64,000 nucleotides of DNA from Saccopteryx bilineata. Taxonomy: Eukaryota; Chordata; Mammalia; Chiroptera; Emballonuridae. Both the position numbers and the translations under genes were made by a program. The notes beneath the pieces are model-generated. The model made no database searches, had not been told where the DNA came from, and saw only the letters and a list, made by a program, of their open reading frames with translations. Shown piece after piece: positions 45,330 to 58,203 of the stretch. The stretch lies in assembly GCF_036850765.1 (NCBI RefSeq), contig NC_089492.1, positions 199,670,276-199,734,275 on the forward strand, in the 5' to 3' direction. How positions within the stretch are numbered: position 1 is the stretch's first letter; each line of letters opens with the position of its first letter.

Positions 45330-45404
45330 CAGTGCACAAGACAGCCCTCTCCCTGGAGGCGGCACTCGTGAATGAACTTAATACTTTCTCTGAAATGTCT
45401 TGTC
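45330..45404 (-). CDS. DUSP22: DUSP22 coding exon ending inside the catalytic Cys codon
   Basis: This 75-nt exon follows a strong pyrimidine tract and CAG and ends at a GTATGT donor. Joined to the upstream exon it reads LTRHFRESIKFIHECRLQG, then EGCLVH and the first two bases (TG) of the catalytic Cys codon. The helix and beta strand leading into the phosphatase loop are typical of DUSP22. Compared with the human protein as I remember it, there are a few conservative changes (Arg for Lys in HFRES, Gln for Arg in RLQG). No stop or frameshift is seen. Confidence 0.96.
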
Positions 45405-45849
45405 CTGAGGGGAGAAAAAAAGAGAGAAGTGACATTTGTCTACTCAACACATGATGAGAAGAAAAACCCAGCTGAGGTTTGCTACAAAGGTCTCAGAGCC
45501 CCCACACTGCCACAGGTTACACTGGATGGGCAGGAGCCGCCTTGGCTTTAGAGTCCATCATACTCGACACCAAGGCCTGGGGAGGGCTTCCCATCTTCTG
45601 GGCTTTTCAGAATTTCTCTACAAGGGATTTCTGAAACACCCAGTTACCACTCAGTGGCGGTGGGGTGGTTTCTGCCCAGCTCCGGGGCCGGTCTGGACCC
45701 TTATGCTCTGGTGAGGGAGGTGCCCACATCGTGCAGGCATCCCAAGCCCTAAGAGCTAGGACTTCTGACAGTCTGAGAAACCCAATGATACTCTCCCACA
45801 CTGGCCTCCCTTGGCTTTGCTAGGTCCTGTCTGGTGTAGTTGAAGAGTC

Positions 45850-45985
45850 ACGTGGAAACGGTAATTGTAGCTCCAATACCTGCTCAGGAGCTTAGTGGCT
45901 GTGGCACCTGGGGAAGTCACTTGGCTTATAAAATGGGAATAATGGTTTACATGCTAATATGCTTTATAGACTCTAAAGTCCTCCA
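45850..45985 (+). repeat. MIR SINE
   Basis: Contains CTTAGTGGCTGTGGCACCTG, GGGAAGTCACTTGGCTTATA, AAATGGGAATAATGG. Clear MIR core in the sense direction of the plus strand. Confidence 0.75.
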
Positions 45986-48919
45986 TGATGATGAAGTCAC
46001 AACCCTTACTTCTCTTGACCCTGAGCTTTGTCACCACCCTGCCTCCTGCCACTTGTTCATTCTGCATGTGTATGCCAGCTCCCGGCAGGTTCTGCACTGG
46101 CTGGTGGGCTAAGCATATTTACTCTGAGAGCACCTATGGAGTTACTAAATGCTTTTCAGATCCTCTACCTCTGAGAGGCTTCTAACACAGCAATACATCT
46201 CAAGTTGTCCCTGGACTAAATTCATCTCCCTGTAAGCACTAACGGAGTACTGACTACTTACCAGGAACCCTGCTAAGCTGCAATCGACTCAGAGATGAAG
46301 AAGAGGTAGCTCCCAACCACACAAACTAGGTCTACTGTCTCATGGAGAATGACAAGGCAAATGAATTTATTGAGAATGAAAATTTACGTGTGGCATAATA
46401 AACTCCGCCTGGTACCAACTGCAGAGGAAACTTGGTGACCCAAGTGCAGGTGCCCAGATGGACGAGGGCAGGCAGGCCATAGAGAAGCTGTGAGTGTGGA
46501 TGCAGGCATACACGTTCCATAACCAAACATGCAGCATGATGCTACTATGCATGTCAAGTCCGAGGGGTCCAACTGAAGGACTTCAGACTCTCACCTCAAG
46601 TTTCTGATGATGAAAGCATCACAAAACATGCTTCTATGAAATTTCCCAGGGACAAACGCTTCCAGATATAAATGTACATATTGACTGATTACAACTCTAT
46701 ACCCAGAGACTGGGTTGGTATAAAGCAGGTCGAAAAAAGATTCCTGTTGTAATCCTGAAATCTGGTGTGTTAGTACTGAGAGAATCCTCAGAGCAGGGGT
46801 GTGGAGCGGAAGCCCATGGAAGCCAGGCAGGGAGACTATGTGGAGGGGTGTGGGCACAGGGGCAATGAGACTGTAGGAACCCAGTCCAAAGGCAAGGCTC
46901 AGCAGGCAGGGGTGAAGGCTCAGAGCTCAGTTTCCTGTCTCTCAAGCAAAACCCAGTCCAGGCTGTAGTGAACTCTTCTGATTCTGAAGTACTGGAACTG
47001 TGGAAGGAAATCTTCAGTTGTACTGATTTTATCTGGAGCAGCAAAGTGCCCAGTCCCTCCGAACATCCTGTCTTCTCTCCAGTGCTGGCCACAGAGAAGT
47101 ATATATATAAAAAAAGCTTACAGTGGGGACTTCTGAAAAAATTTTCCCTTCCCAATGAAAGGAAAGCTACCTATCTCTTCCCCAGGCTTCCCGCCAGGGC
47201 ACTGGGAGGGAGCACCTGCTTAGAGCTGTGCCAGACACCTGTCACCATAGGTGAGAGGCCCCAGGGGGAAGGGCAACAGGATGGAAAGGTGACACCAGAG
47301 AGCTGCTACCCAGACCTGGGAGCACCCACCTCCACCCAGGCTTCCTGGTCAGGTGTTAAATAAAAGCCTTTATAACTTAAAACACTCTTAATCATATATT
47401 GTTACTTACAGCCAAATACAACCTTCCTAACATCAACAACTAATTCAAAAGTTTTACAAACACTGAGCCAGCTCTTCTGCCCGCCCGCACTCTGCCTCGC
47501 AGTCTGTGTGGTGCAAGCTGCACTCCGCTGTAGGCTACTGCAGGGCAGGCAGGCCAGGGGAGCTGGGTCTGATGGTGGACCCAGGGCCCAGATGGGCGGG
47601 TGGCCTAGAACCCAGGACACCCCCAGCTGAAGGGTAGCCACTGAGTGCTACAGCGGGAGGGTGCACGTCTTTGCCCATGAGGCACCACACTGGGTCATCC
47701 AAGGGCTCTGGAGAAGCCTCTTCATGCCGTGGCCCAGGCTCCCGCCTGTCCTCTGTGGGAGAGCTGCATCTTAGACAAGACAGGCAGGAAGGAGCAAGCT
47801 ACCAGAAAAAGAAAAGCAAACCTAGGAATAAATGACAATTGCTTCAATAACTGAATAAAGCACAGACTGCCTCGTAACTTGGTGAGGCCTCCCAGAATAT
47901 AAAGTTAGCAGTGCTCCAGCAGGCAGCAAGCCTCGGTGTCTCAGGGAACATGGTCAGTGCTTTGGTGTCTCCAAGATCTTGCAAAGATGACAAATGAATC
48001 CTTTTTATGAAAATTTCAGAATGGGAACACCTTCTTATGTCCGATTTTTACACCTGCATGACCCAAACTACATGCATAATGGAACCCAGGTCTTAAATAT
48101 TGTGAGGTATACCTGGGTTCACGAGTCAGCCTTGTCATAGCTCAGAAGGAGAGTGTGAAGGGTGTGTGCGTGTGGTCAGTAGGGCAACCTTCAGGCTTAC
48201 CAGAGCCCAGACAAGGTATGGGAAGGGGCCAAGGAGCTTAGGAAGTGTCCAACCCTGCCCCCACTAGACCTTATTCTTTCAGCTCTGTCTGCTTCAAGGG
48301 TTAAGTCCAGGGTAGAGCCTTGCACAACTCCGAGCAGCACGGCAGAGCCCCCAGGCACCTGTGCAAGGGCTGCTCACAGCCCTGGCCCGGGAGCACGATG
48401 ATGCTGAGGAAGCATCATTATGGTGCCACTCAGAGCCCTGCATAAAACTTGACTCATGAACACATTAGGCAGGAGGCCAAGCCAAGCAGACATTCCTAGA
48501 AATGCCTTTTCCAAGAAAAGCCGGAGGCAAGCGTGCTAACTACTGCTTTGGTGTGTTGCAGGAGTGGGGGGTTATTTCCAGGGAAGCTCATGACATAAGC
48601 GCAGCCCTGGTCATTAATCTCCCTCCTCCACAGTGGGAAATACCCACGACTCTGGTGCTGATATTGCTCAACCCCTCGATGGGAAGCAGAAGCCCAGTCT
48701 GAAGCCTCGTCCCACCACAGGCTGTTTCACAGGTTCCCCTCCTGCTCTTCACTGTACCTTCCATAGGAAAGCCTGGGGAAGACGTTCTGTCCCTGCACAG
48801 CCAGCTGTGCTAACCCAAAGGCAAGCCCAACCCATAGGTGTTACACCCAAAGCTGCCTGCTGCTGACCCAGAGGGAACACCCTGGCCTGGACACAAGGGC
48901 ACTTTACCAAGAGATGTCC

Positions 48920-48990
48920 TCCACGGGGGGGCTCAGCAAACCGCCGGGCTGCTGCCGCTGCCGGGCCTCCGTCGTCTTCTTCCTCCTCAG
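48920..48990. other. CpG-rich GCC/CTG patch inside an intron
   Basis: AACCGCCGGGCTGCTGCCGC, TGCCGGGCCTCCGTCGTC and CTTCTTCCTCCTCAG: several CpGs in about 60 bases in an otherwise CpG-poor intron. On the minus strand it reads as an acidic run, an Ala run and Arg, then GG and HLL before a GTAAAG. Possibly an unannotated exon or a short retrocopy; I cannot decide. Confidence 0.35.
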
Positions 48991-49834
48991 TTTGTGCTAG
49001 GCCTCTTAGTGGACCGGTGCATCCCCAACCCCTCTTTTTCCCCACAGAGGCCAAAACAAGAGCCTGCCAGGTTTTTCTGACCTTCAGGGAGCTCACAGAA
49101 AGGATGGTGGATGGATTTCACAAAGCTACACCACTTAGGGTTCATTTTTTTTAGCTGAATGATTTCTTCATACTTCAAGACGGCAAGACTTGATTGTTGT
49201 GATTCTTGCTGTGGGGTATGAGACAGTCCTGTCCTGCTGAGGACTCTACTTTCATGAGCAAAAGCCCAAAGGTGTAGCCAAGCACCCGGAATGGCAGCTG
49301 GGCTTGTCTTCAACCAGCCGTACTGAGTGCAAAGCCACAGCATCCAGGAAGCTTCACCTTCCCCTCAACAGAGCATGAATATATGTATGTATGCACATGT
49401 ACATGTGTGCATGAAAGCAAAGGAGAAAAAACAGAAAGACAAGCACCCTTCAATTTTTTTAGTCCTCAGAAAGGAATGGGTAAAAACCAACAACAATAAA
49501 ATAGCAAATGGGGGAAGTATTCTAACTGGCCCCAGGCACTGGAAGGTGAGCTCGGCTCAGAGAGCTGCTTCCTCCTGAGCAAAGTCAGTCCAGGAACTCT
49601 AGGTCCTATCCAGCCCCTCTAGCTAGCACACTGACTCTGAGTCTCTTACCCAAGCAGGAAGGAACAGACTTCATTCACACAGACAATAGTAGGACTTCCT
49701 ATCAGCACACAGCATTAAACACATAAAACTAATGCACATTTACATCAGTGATTACCCAGCTTTTATATTTCCTATAATGTCAACATTTCAGAAAAAGGGG
49801 GATGTTTATAACATATTTTTTCTTCCCTTTTAAA

Positions 49835-50690
49835 ATTATTTTTATTATGAATTTCAAGTGTATATTATAATTTGACATCTGTATGCATTATAAAGTGATC
49901 ACCCTCCAAAAATCTAGTTATCATCCATCATATAACTGACCCCCTCCCCTATCCCATCCCATTGCTATCTGGTAACCACCAATCTGTTCTCTGTATCTAT
50001 GAATTAGTTTTTTATTTTATTTGTCTTTTAGATTCCACATGAGTAAAATCATGTGGTATTTGTCTCTCTCTTATTTCACTTAGCATAATACACTATAGGT
50101 CCATCGATGTTTTCCCAAGTGGCAAGACTTCATTCTTTTTTATTGCTGAGTAACACTGCATTGTGTATAAATGCCACATCTTCTTTATCCTCTCATCTAC
50201 TAATGGGCACTTGGGTTGCTTCCAAGTCTTGGCTATTGCAGATTATGCTGCAATAAATATAGGGCTGCATATATTTTTTAACATTAGTATTTCATATTCT
50301 TTGGATAAACACCCTGAAAGTGAAATTGCTAGGTCATATGGTAGTTCTACTTAAAATTTTTTGAGGAACCTCTATATTGTGTTCTATAATGGCTACACTG
50401 ATTTACAGTCTCACCAACAGCTCACAAGGGTTCCCTTTTCTCCACATCCTCACCAGCACTTGTTGTTAATTGTATTATTGATAATAGCCATTCTAACAGG
50501 TGTAAGGTGGTAACTCATTGTGGTTCTGATTTGTGTTTCTCTAATAATTAGCAATACTGAACACTTTTTATGTACCTATTAGCAACTTATATGTCTTCTT
50601 TGGAAAGATATTTATTCATATCCTCCGACCATTTTTCATTTAGGTTATTTGTACCTTACTTTTTATACTGTGAGATAAAGTTATTTTAAA
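49835..50690 (-). repeat. L1 (old) ORF2 end and 3' UTR
   Basis: TTGACATCTGTATGCATTAT, ATCACCCTCCAAAAATCTAG, AGGTCATATGGTAGTTCTAC, CAATAAATATAGGGCTGCAT, ATTCTAACAGGTGTAAGGTG and TATGTCTTCTTTGGAAAG are antisense L1 words in the expected order. ORF2 is broken by many stops. Confidence 0.93.
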
Positions 50691-50699
50691 AGCAAACTA

Positions 50700-50918
50700 G
50701 GCCTGACCTGTGGTGGCGCAGTGGATAAAGCGTCGACCTGGAAATGCTGAGGTCACGGGTTCGAAACCCTGGGCTTGCCTGGTCAAGGCACATATGGGAG
50801 TTGATGCTTCCAGCTACTTCCCCCCCTTCTCTCTCTCTGTCTCTCCTCTCTCTCTCTCTGTCTCTCCCTCTCCTCTCTAAAATGAATAAATAAAAAAAAT
50901 TAAAACAGAAATTTAAAA
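50700..50918 (+). repeat. VES SINE, near-consensus
   Basis: GCCTGACCTGTGGTGGCGCA, GGGTTCGAAACCC box B and GGTCAAGGCACATATGGGAG, then a CT tail and AATGAATAAATAAAA. It lies immediately after the L1 fragment. Flanking AAAGCAAACTA and AAAGTAAACTA make up a near-perfect duplication. A young copy. Confidence 0.96.
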
Positions 50919-53369
50919 AAAAAGTAAACTAAAACAAAACAAAACAAAAACAAAACCTCTCTACCACCTAGTACAAAATCATTTCACAAAGACTAGTGCA
51001 ACACTAAAAAAACTAGGTGGATATAATCTAATTAAAAATAGTTCAAGTTAAATAAGGTAAGCCTTATGAAAAGCTCAATACACATTCTTCACATAGTTCT
51101 CATTTCTGTAGACTACAAAGTCTTTAGGAGCCGTATGTAAGCATGTCTGTGTATGTTCACGTGTGTATTCACAGATGTGTGCACCTTTTTGGAAGGGCCG
51201 CTAAGAGCCACCTGGCTCTGATCTTGCAAATCACGTTTTAAATAATGCCAAATAGAGAACAACGTAAAAAGAGGGAGCAAAGAAGATATCAGCTAAACTA
51301 CAGAAATATGCACAACAAGATAGAAAGGTGGAATAGGGCAAGTAAATTTTACTGGTATTTTAAAAATAAGCTCTCTGTATTGCTAATGCCTCTTCTCACG
51401 AAAACCTCAAGGAATTTAGAGATCTGCTTGATCTCAAACCACTGAATGTCACAAAGCCTCTACTGTAATGATGCAATGCTGCTGACTCCACAGCCCAGAC
51501 CACATTCCCCTGGACTTGGCAGCAGAAGGTAGAAAACAGTAATTATTCTCTTAAAAATGTCTAGGTACAAAACATGAATAAACATTAAAATAAAAATGAA
51601 CAAAACAAGCTACTATACATCTAACCACCCATTCTCAAAGTACATTAATACTCCTAACTTGAATACACCTGAAGATAGAATTTTATTTTTGGAGATGCTT
51701 AGTGTTCATAAAGAAAAACACTTCTACTTATCTCACGTCATACTATAAGAATTGTGTGAGATACAAGTACTTTATAGTGAGAGAAGTCAGCTTAAAATAA
51801 CCTGCCTAAGGAAGGAGAAGAAGAAAGCAAGGGCAAATATTTCCAAAGCCTTAAGTCACCAACCCAACTAACATCTGCCATTTGGGGAACACGCAGTGTG
51901 TGTGCTGGATACAAACTCTAGGACATCTTTAGTTGTGACATGCGAAACGTGACAGCCTAGTACGAGGGGGTTACTATGACTAGAAGAACTTAAACTTTCA
52001 TATTTCCTGACTTTTACAGGGCAAGGTGGTTGGGGAAACTGAGCTGAAATTTTAGGTATTAGTATTATCTCAGATGGTGTCTGCACATTGAGTTCCTGGA
52101 AGATGAGATGGGGAGTTGATGAGTATTAAGTCCAAGGCTGAAGCCTGACCTTTCTGGGCAGTTAGTCTGCAGCAACTAAATGCCAAGTGCAAGCAGCTAG
52201 TTTCAAAAGGTCACAAATCTCTTAGTAAGCGTAACTAGCCAGAAGAATTCTATGGTATAAAAATTTGTGGGTAAAGGTTTAGGATATAGAACCTTAAGCT
52301 ATATCCAAAGTTATAAATAATTTTAAAAATCAACAGTTAAGTTTAAAACAATAAAGAATACAGTTTTATAGAATTTATTTTGTCACTAAATATAGGAACT
52401 CTCAGGCATCAGAAATTATAACTGGCTAGACTAAACAACTACTAGTTCTAACTGGGTAACCCAGAGTACATTTTCCAAGTGACAGATATGGTCCCTTTCA
52501 CTTTTATTAGCAAGAGCATTAAGAGTATATACCTCTCGACCACCCACATTGGTTGATGATGGAGAAATGAAGGTTCATTTCAGCCTTCATATGCTCCTAA
52601 TATTTACAGACAGCACGAAATGAGGTAGGTCATATAAACATAGTCAAACGTTCTGCCTGCAAACACTAGGTTAACAGTCTGATTTACTATGGAAACACGC
52701 TCACCTATTAGAAAGCATGTTATGCTTTTCAATGAAACGTTTATAATAGGCATAGAGAAACTCAAGCTATTTTATAGGCTGGCTCATTCAATATACAAGC
52801 ACACTCAGCGTTCAAACTTAACTCCATAATCTCCATATCACTTCACTAGAGCAAGAAATAGTTATATAAGTATGACTCCCAGCAGCATGCCAGTTTTTCT
52901 GCCTGTTGATGACTTCCTTTCCCAAATGAAACAGAGGTCATACTCTCGTAAGACTTCATGCCAAATAGCAGCGTGGTGCGTTCTCTGCACAGTTCTTTCA
53001 TTAGCCCTGGACACGGATGCTGCAATCACTCCTTCCTGAAAACTGGTATCCCATACCACACTTAAAAGAAAGGGTTCAAAAGGCAAACCACATATTTTTA
53101 CAACATCGCTGTACACATTTGGGACAGGTGAGAATTAATTCAACTCTTACAGGTTAGTCCTTTGGCCCTAAGGTGACTGTATCTGGGCTGATTTTGCCAG
53201 AAGATCTGAAATGAGACACTGGAATTTGGAGAAGCCGCTGCCATACCCTCTTCCACATAAGCACATCTTCCAAGTGAAGCAGGCCTCCTGAGCACAAAAA
53301 CTTATTTTCAACTCCCTTTTCTGTAAGTCTCAAGATATAGTAATATACTCTTAGTTTTAAAAGTGCTTA

Positions 53370-53550
53370 GAGTTTATAGAAAACACTTTCATATACATAA
53401 TCTCATCTCCAAAAATTCTAAAGGCAGGCCTTATTTTCAGATGAAAGAATTGAGGTATGGATGGGGTAATGAATACGACTTACCCAGTGAAGACAAAACT
53501 GGTTTTAAATTTGAGTTATCTAATTCTATGTCTACTGCTTATTTGTCTAC
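53370..53550 (-). repeat. MIR SINE
   Basis: AACACTTTCATATACATAAT, CTTATTTTCAGATGAAAGAA, TTGAGGTATGGATGGGG, CTTACCCAGTGAAG: antisense MIR order. Confidence 0.75.
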
Positions 53551-54924
53551 ATAGTGCAGGGACACTCAACAGTCAGTCTACACTTGGTAAGTCAGAACTT
53601 TGTCTTTACTTGGCTCCAAGCTAAGCTAAATCTTGGGGCAGCTTAAGTACAGATGGTGGTCATCTGCTCTGACAACAAATCCCAAAATGTGTTATACAGT
53701 CTGATTCTTCCAAAGAGTCAAAGTGCCAATCAGGGTATTGACAATTTCAACATCATGTTAGAATCTCAGGTTGAGATAAGAGTAAAGCAACCATTCTAAA
53801 AATAGCTACCAAAACACAGGCAGAAGATCGCTGCGGCCTTCAGAGAAAGGCAGTGGCTCACTTCCTTCCGTACACACCATGCCCTTCCAACCACTTCTGT
53901 TTCCTGACACGACTAGTAACCAAGGAAGTTCTCTAAAGCTTCTTCTCCTTCCAGACCTAAGCTACTATTGTTTTTCTGAGTGACTGCAGTAGAAGCCTTC
54001 CTCTTGCAGTCTTAAAGGTTGACCTTTCCTGTGAAATATGGAGTCACTGTGAAAACACAAGCCTGGGTGGAATGTATTTTTCCCCACTGCCAACCAGCCT
54101 CTGCCCTTTCTTGATCTAGCTCTATGCCACCCATCCCCTCATCTAGCCCCTTCATTCTTCCTCACATCAAGCTATCTGAATCCAGGCCCATTTTTTTTTT
54201 TTCTTTTCTGTCAAACAGGAAGGAAGACCCCATAAAATTATTGTATAACCTATGATCTCTTCTCTGCAGCAGTGAAAATTCATGGTTGGCTTATGTTCCA
54301 ATTTGACAGCTTCCAGAGAGGCTGGATAGTTGGAATACCGCATATAAGATCGCATGGTCTGCACTTCTGATATGTAGGTTTTGTAGGCAATAGAACTTGA
54401 GAATCATGAAGGATGAATCCTGACAAGCCTATGGACTCCCAAATTCACAAACACCACCATAGCTTATGACTTCCCTGATGAAAAGCAGTAATATATAACG
54501 CTAGGAGGATCATGGTATCTGACCTCCAATGACAGCACATGGCCAGCCTGTGAAGCAGAGTGGACACTGAATGGCTGCTGACTCGACTTCTGCCCCCAGC
54601 TTCTCAGCCTGCATGGTTCAAATTCAGGCTTTAGTAAAACATTAATCTACATCATGGTCTTTCTGGGTAACGTCTTCAAACTGAAGGGTGTGAATGTTAG
54701 AGCTGTCACTGCTGTGGGCCTCTGGAGACCTGTCCCCCACGCTGCAAAAGCCCAATCTTATGGGTCTCCACATGATTGCTGTGATCTGGGAAAGACAGCA
54801 ATTACAAATTTATCTTTCTAGGGACAAAATGGTGTCAAAGGTGTATTCAGCTGGAAAGAAAGAGAGGATCGGACTTCCCCAAACCAGAAAAATCTATTCA
54901 CTCAACCCAGACAGGTTTTAAAGG

Positions 54925-55262
54925 TAAGCTGTTCCACAAAGTGGCCACTCACCACATGTGGCTGTTGAGTACTTGAAATAAAGTTGATCCAAACTGAGAT
55001 GCGCTGTTTAACTGTTAAAAAAGCTACCTGACTTTTCATCCTTTTTCATATGAAAAAAGGATGCAAAATGTCTCGTTAAAAAAAAATGAGCACATGGTTG
55101 ACATGATAGTATTTTATATATTCAGTTAAATAATACATATTACTAAAATTATTCCCATCTCTTTCTTTTTTACCTTTTTAAATGTGCCTCCTAGAGAATT
55201 TAAAGTTACATGAGGACATGCATTTGTGGCTCATATTCTACTTCTGTCAGACAGTGCTGTTT
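54925..55262. mobile_element. Ancient nonautonomous DNA-transposon relic
   Basis: CTCACCACATGTGGCTGTTG, AGTACTTGAAATAAAG near the left and TTTGTGGCTCATATTCTACT, TCTGTCAGACAGTGCTG near the right are conserved end words of an old mammalian MER-type element. Internal ATAGTATTTTATATATTCAG and TAAATAATACATATTACTAA also fit. Exact family not assigned. Confidence 0.55.
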
Positions 55263-55284
55263 TAGCTAAAACCTAACAGCTTCT

Positions 55285-55413
55285 CCCTGGCTGGGTAGAT
55301 CAGCTGGTTAGTGCTATTCCGACACACCCTGGTTGCAGGTTCCATCCTCAGTCAGGACACAAACAAGAACCCGACAATGAATGCAAACATAACTGGAACA
55401 ACAAATCGATGTT

Positions 55414-55451
<38 letters not shown>

Positions 55452-55519
55452 CTTTCTTCTTTCTCTCTGTCTAAAAGCAATCAATAAAATATTTAAAATA
55501 TAAAAAAAAATTAAAAAGA
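55285..55519 (+). repeat. VES-like SINE, older subfamily
   Basis: CCCTGGCTGGGTAGATCAGC, box-B-like GGTTCCATCCTCAGTCAGGA, GAATGCAAACATAACTGGAA, a CT repeat and AGCAATCAATAAAATATT. AAAACCTAACAGCTTCT at 55268-55284 matches AAAACCTAACAATTTCT at 55520-55536 at 15 of 17 positions. Confidence 0.92.
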
Positions 55520-55863
55520 AAAACCTAACAATTTCTTTAAGGGTTTGTTTTGGAGAAAGGGTGAATATGTCGAAAAGTTTGGCCTGAGGTACTCTTTATA
55601 AAATTAGACTCTTACAGACACTCACCAGTTAGTGGAGAAGGACTGGTGAGCAAGAAGCAGGCCCCCAGCTAAGCTCTGCCCAAGCGGCAGCACAAACTTT
55701 TGTGGGCCTCATGGCCCCCCAGGAAGGCAGCGGCGGAGCATGGCAGCAAGGGTCCCACTGACCCCTTGACTTCACTCTACTTAGTTTGTTAGAGACCTTC
55801 GTTCATTATTAAATCTCCAAATAATACAGAAAAACAACAACAAAACAAAACAAAAAAACTTAC

Positions 55864-55913
55864 AGGTTTTGAGATGGTGAATCCGCTGCTGGAATGCACA
55901 GGTATTTAACCCC
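55864..55913 (-). CDS. DUSP22: DUSP22 internal coding exon with general-acid Asp (partial gene)
   Basis: This 50-nt exon starts in phase 0 after a TACAG acceptor and ends in a perfect GTAAGT donor. It encodes GVKYLCIPAADSPSQN plus two bases of the next Leu codon. In the DUSP22 family this is the beta-strand and D-loop region; the Asp of AADSPSQN matches the general acid (Asp57 in human). DUSP22 is a small cytosolic atypical dual-specificity phosphatase acting in JNK and T-cell receptor signalling. The next 5' exons, with the start and myristoylated N terminus, are not found up to 64000, in keeping with a long upstream intron. Identity rests on residue-level recognition and on joining in frame with the next three exons. 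Confidence 0.95.
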
Positions 55914-57835
55914 CTGTAGAATGATAAAAGAATAAAATAAAAAGATGAGACCCAGTATAGAAAAATATTTAAAGGAACTATTTACTTGGTTCCTGGTAAA
56001 TATCAAATCAAATCAAATAAAAAGCAGAAGTTTTTCACCCATCTTTTGTTGCCAAGGAACTGGGGAAAACTCCTTAATTAGGTTCCTGGTTATGTTCCAT
56101 GACCACATGTACAAGCATTCATGCTCTAGTCTGGAAACAGCTTGTAGACAGGACACACAAAAAAGTAAAATAACTAAGTACTTTCCAGTAAGTGTTAAGT
56201 TTCAAAACTATCACTTTAGATGCTTATTCACATTTTTTTGCTATTTCATTTAGGACCACTGTTAGTAAAAATTATAATATTATGATGCAAGACAAATAAG
56301 ATTTATAGTATTACATTACAGTTTTCTATACCAAATTTTAGTATGTGGAGATTACAATTTCACTGACACACTTGATAGGAGCTTCAACACATTGGAAATA
56401 ATGTGATTTTGTTTCTTTTCCAGAAAAGAGTTTATTTATTAAACTGAAAGGCTTAAAAAAATGAACAGTTTGAAAAACAGCAAACTTCATATAGTTCTCT
56501 ATGAACAAAAATCTATAAAAATTTTTATGTTAAGTTCATGTTGCACAAAAATCATGTTAAATTTGTTTTATTAAAAACCTGATTGTTTCTTCTTCAAAGG
56601 GACTTAAAAGTATAGTTTAAAAAGTCTTCAATCTCAAGTAAAACTACAAAATCTAGAAATCTCAGCAACCTTTGCAAAAGAAAATGGATTCGTAAAGACT
56701 TAGATGGACCATTTTTAAAACCCTCCTCTCTTGGTAGATGAATGTCAAACAATCCTGCCACCATGTAACGGATAAGAAATGTGTGTGAGAACACATCAGA
56801 AACTAGAACAATAACCAACCTATGAGAGTAAGAGGAGGGCAGATGTACAGCATAGTGACGTACGCAACCATAGGTTCCTCAGCAGACAGAATCATAAAAT
56901 AACATGTCTTTTAGAAATTTGAAAATTTTGCAGTTGATCACTAAAGTTCTACTATTAACTTCTGTCAAGAGGAGTATCTGTGCTGTATTTACTCATGTAG
57001 TCTTGTAAGGAATATCTAAATCTGTGGTTGCCCCAAACTCTGTCACAGGTTCATATGGGTGTTCTCTCCTATGGTGAACCCCACTGTCCCAATACATGAC
57101 CCACACAAACTACACTACTCAGCCTCCTTTGCTATTAGGGTGCAGATGCGAGACTGGATTTCAGTACCTGACACACCAACAGCAGCAGATTTGGAAACCT
57201 GGCAAAGAAGAGTGAGATGGTACAGAGAAGCTGTCTGGCAGGCAGGTACAGACAGAAGGTGGCAAAGGCAGCAGCAGACCTCACCAAGATGGATGTATGG
57301 TGTGGTCTGGGTGTTGCTCCTGGAACTTCAGCTAAAACCCTGTTTCTCCAGAGATTATCAGCTCTCAATACACCCCCTACTGCTGACAGTGGTGTAGACG
57401 AAATCTGTTGTCATTATGACGGGCCAGAAAAAAGAATTTTTTTTTCCTATTTAGTTCACACACACGCGCGTGTATATAGATATAGATATACATATATTTT
57501 CAGCTTTGAGCCAATCATTTCATCTCCCAACAAAAGATCCTTTGGATTGTGAAGAAGACACGTTTTACCGCTGCTTATCCAGATGGGAACATTTCACATG
57601 AGATCACACGGGCGTTCGTATGCCAAGGATAAAAATTAAGGATCAGCTGCTAGCAGAAGAAAGCGAAGCAGCAGATTCTTCCTCTTTCAAGTTTTGCTTC
57701 ATCATTCGTAACTGCCCCCTTCTGTCTCTGCCCTCGTTTTCCCTGGACTCTGGGTGCCATGCTCTGTGGGAAGCACTGAGGCAGTTGTCTGAAGTTCTCA
57801 AGCACCTTCAAACTCAGGTAGTAGAGCAGTGATTT

Positions 57836-58203
57836 TATTTGACTTTATTTTATTAAATGAGATGTGGGGAGGCAGAAAGACAGACTACTGCATGTGCCCT
57901 GACCAGGATCCACCTGGCAAGCCCTCTACCTGGGTGATGCTCTCTGCCCACCTAGGGCAGCTGCTCCATTGCTTGGCAACCAAGCTATTTTAGTGTCTGA
58001 GGTGAGGCCATGGAGCCATCCTCAGTGCCCAGGGCCAACTTTGCTCGAACCATTTGAGCTATGGCTGCACGAGGGGGAGAGGGAGAGAAGGGGTAAGGAT
58101 GGAGAAGCAGATGGTCACTTTTCCTGTGTGCCCTGACTGGGAATCAAACCCAGAACTTTCACACACCAGTTGACACTCTACCACTGAGCAAACCAGCCAG
58201 AGC
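57836..58203 (-). repeat. Long VES SINE subfamily
   Basis: Minus strand: CTGGCTGGTTTGCTCAGTGG, GGTTTGATTCCCAGTCAGGG, GAGCAAAGTTGGCCC and CTCAGTG-type middle, then a short A-rich tail. Same subfamily as 24655-24964. TAGAGCAGTGATTT (57822-57835) and TAGAGCAATGATTT (58204-58217) flank it. Confidence 0.94.

Larger units (their letters stand above)
45405..55863 (-). other. DUSP22: DUSP22 intron, about 10.5 kb
   Basis: This intron lies between the D-loop exon and the exon leading into the P-loop. It contains MIR (45850, 53370), a CpG-rich patch (48920-48990), L1 (49835-50690), VES SINEs (50700, 55285) and an old DNA-transposon relic (54925-55262). Between these, 46000-48900, 51000-53300 and 53560-54900 show no repeat or exon that I can name. 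The intron length is close to what I remember for human. Confidence 0.85.

Noticed and set aside
47402..47641. Possible minus-strand exon in a DUSP22 intron
   Set aside because: The open frame is GC-driven, there is no family resemblance, and no joining with DUSP22 phases is needed.
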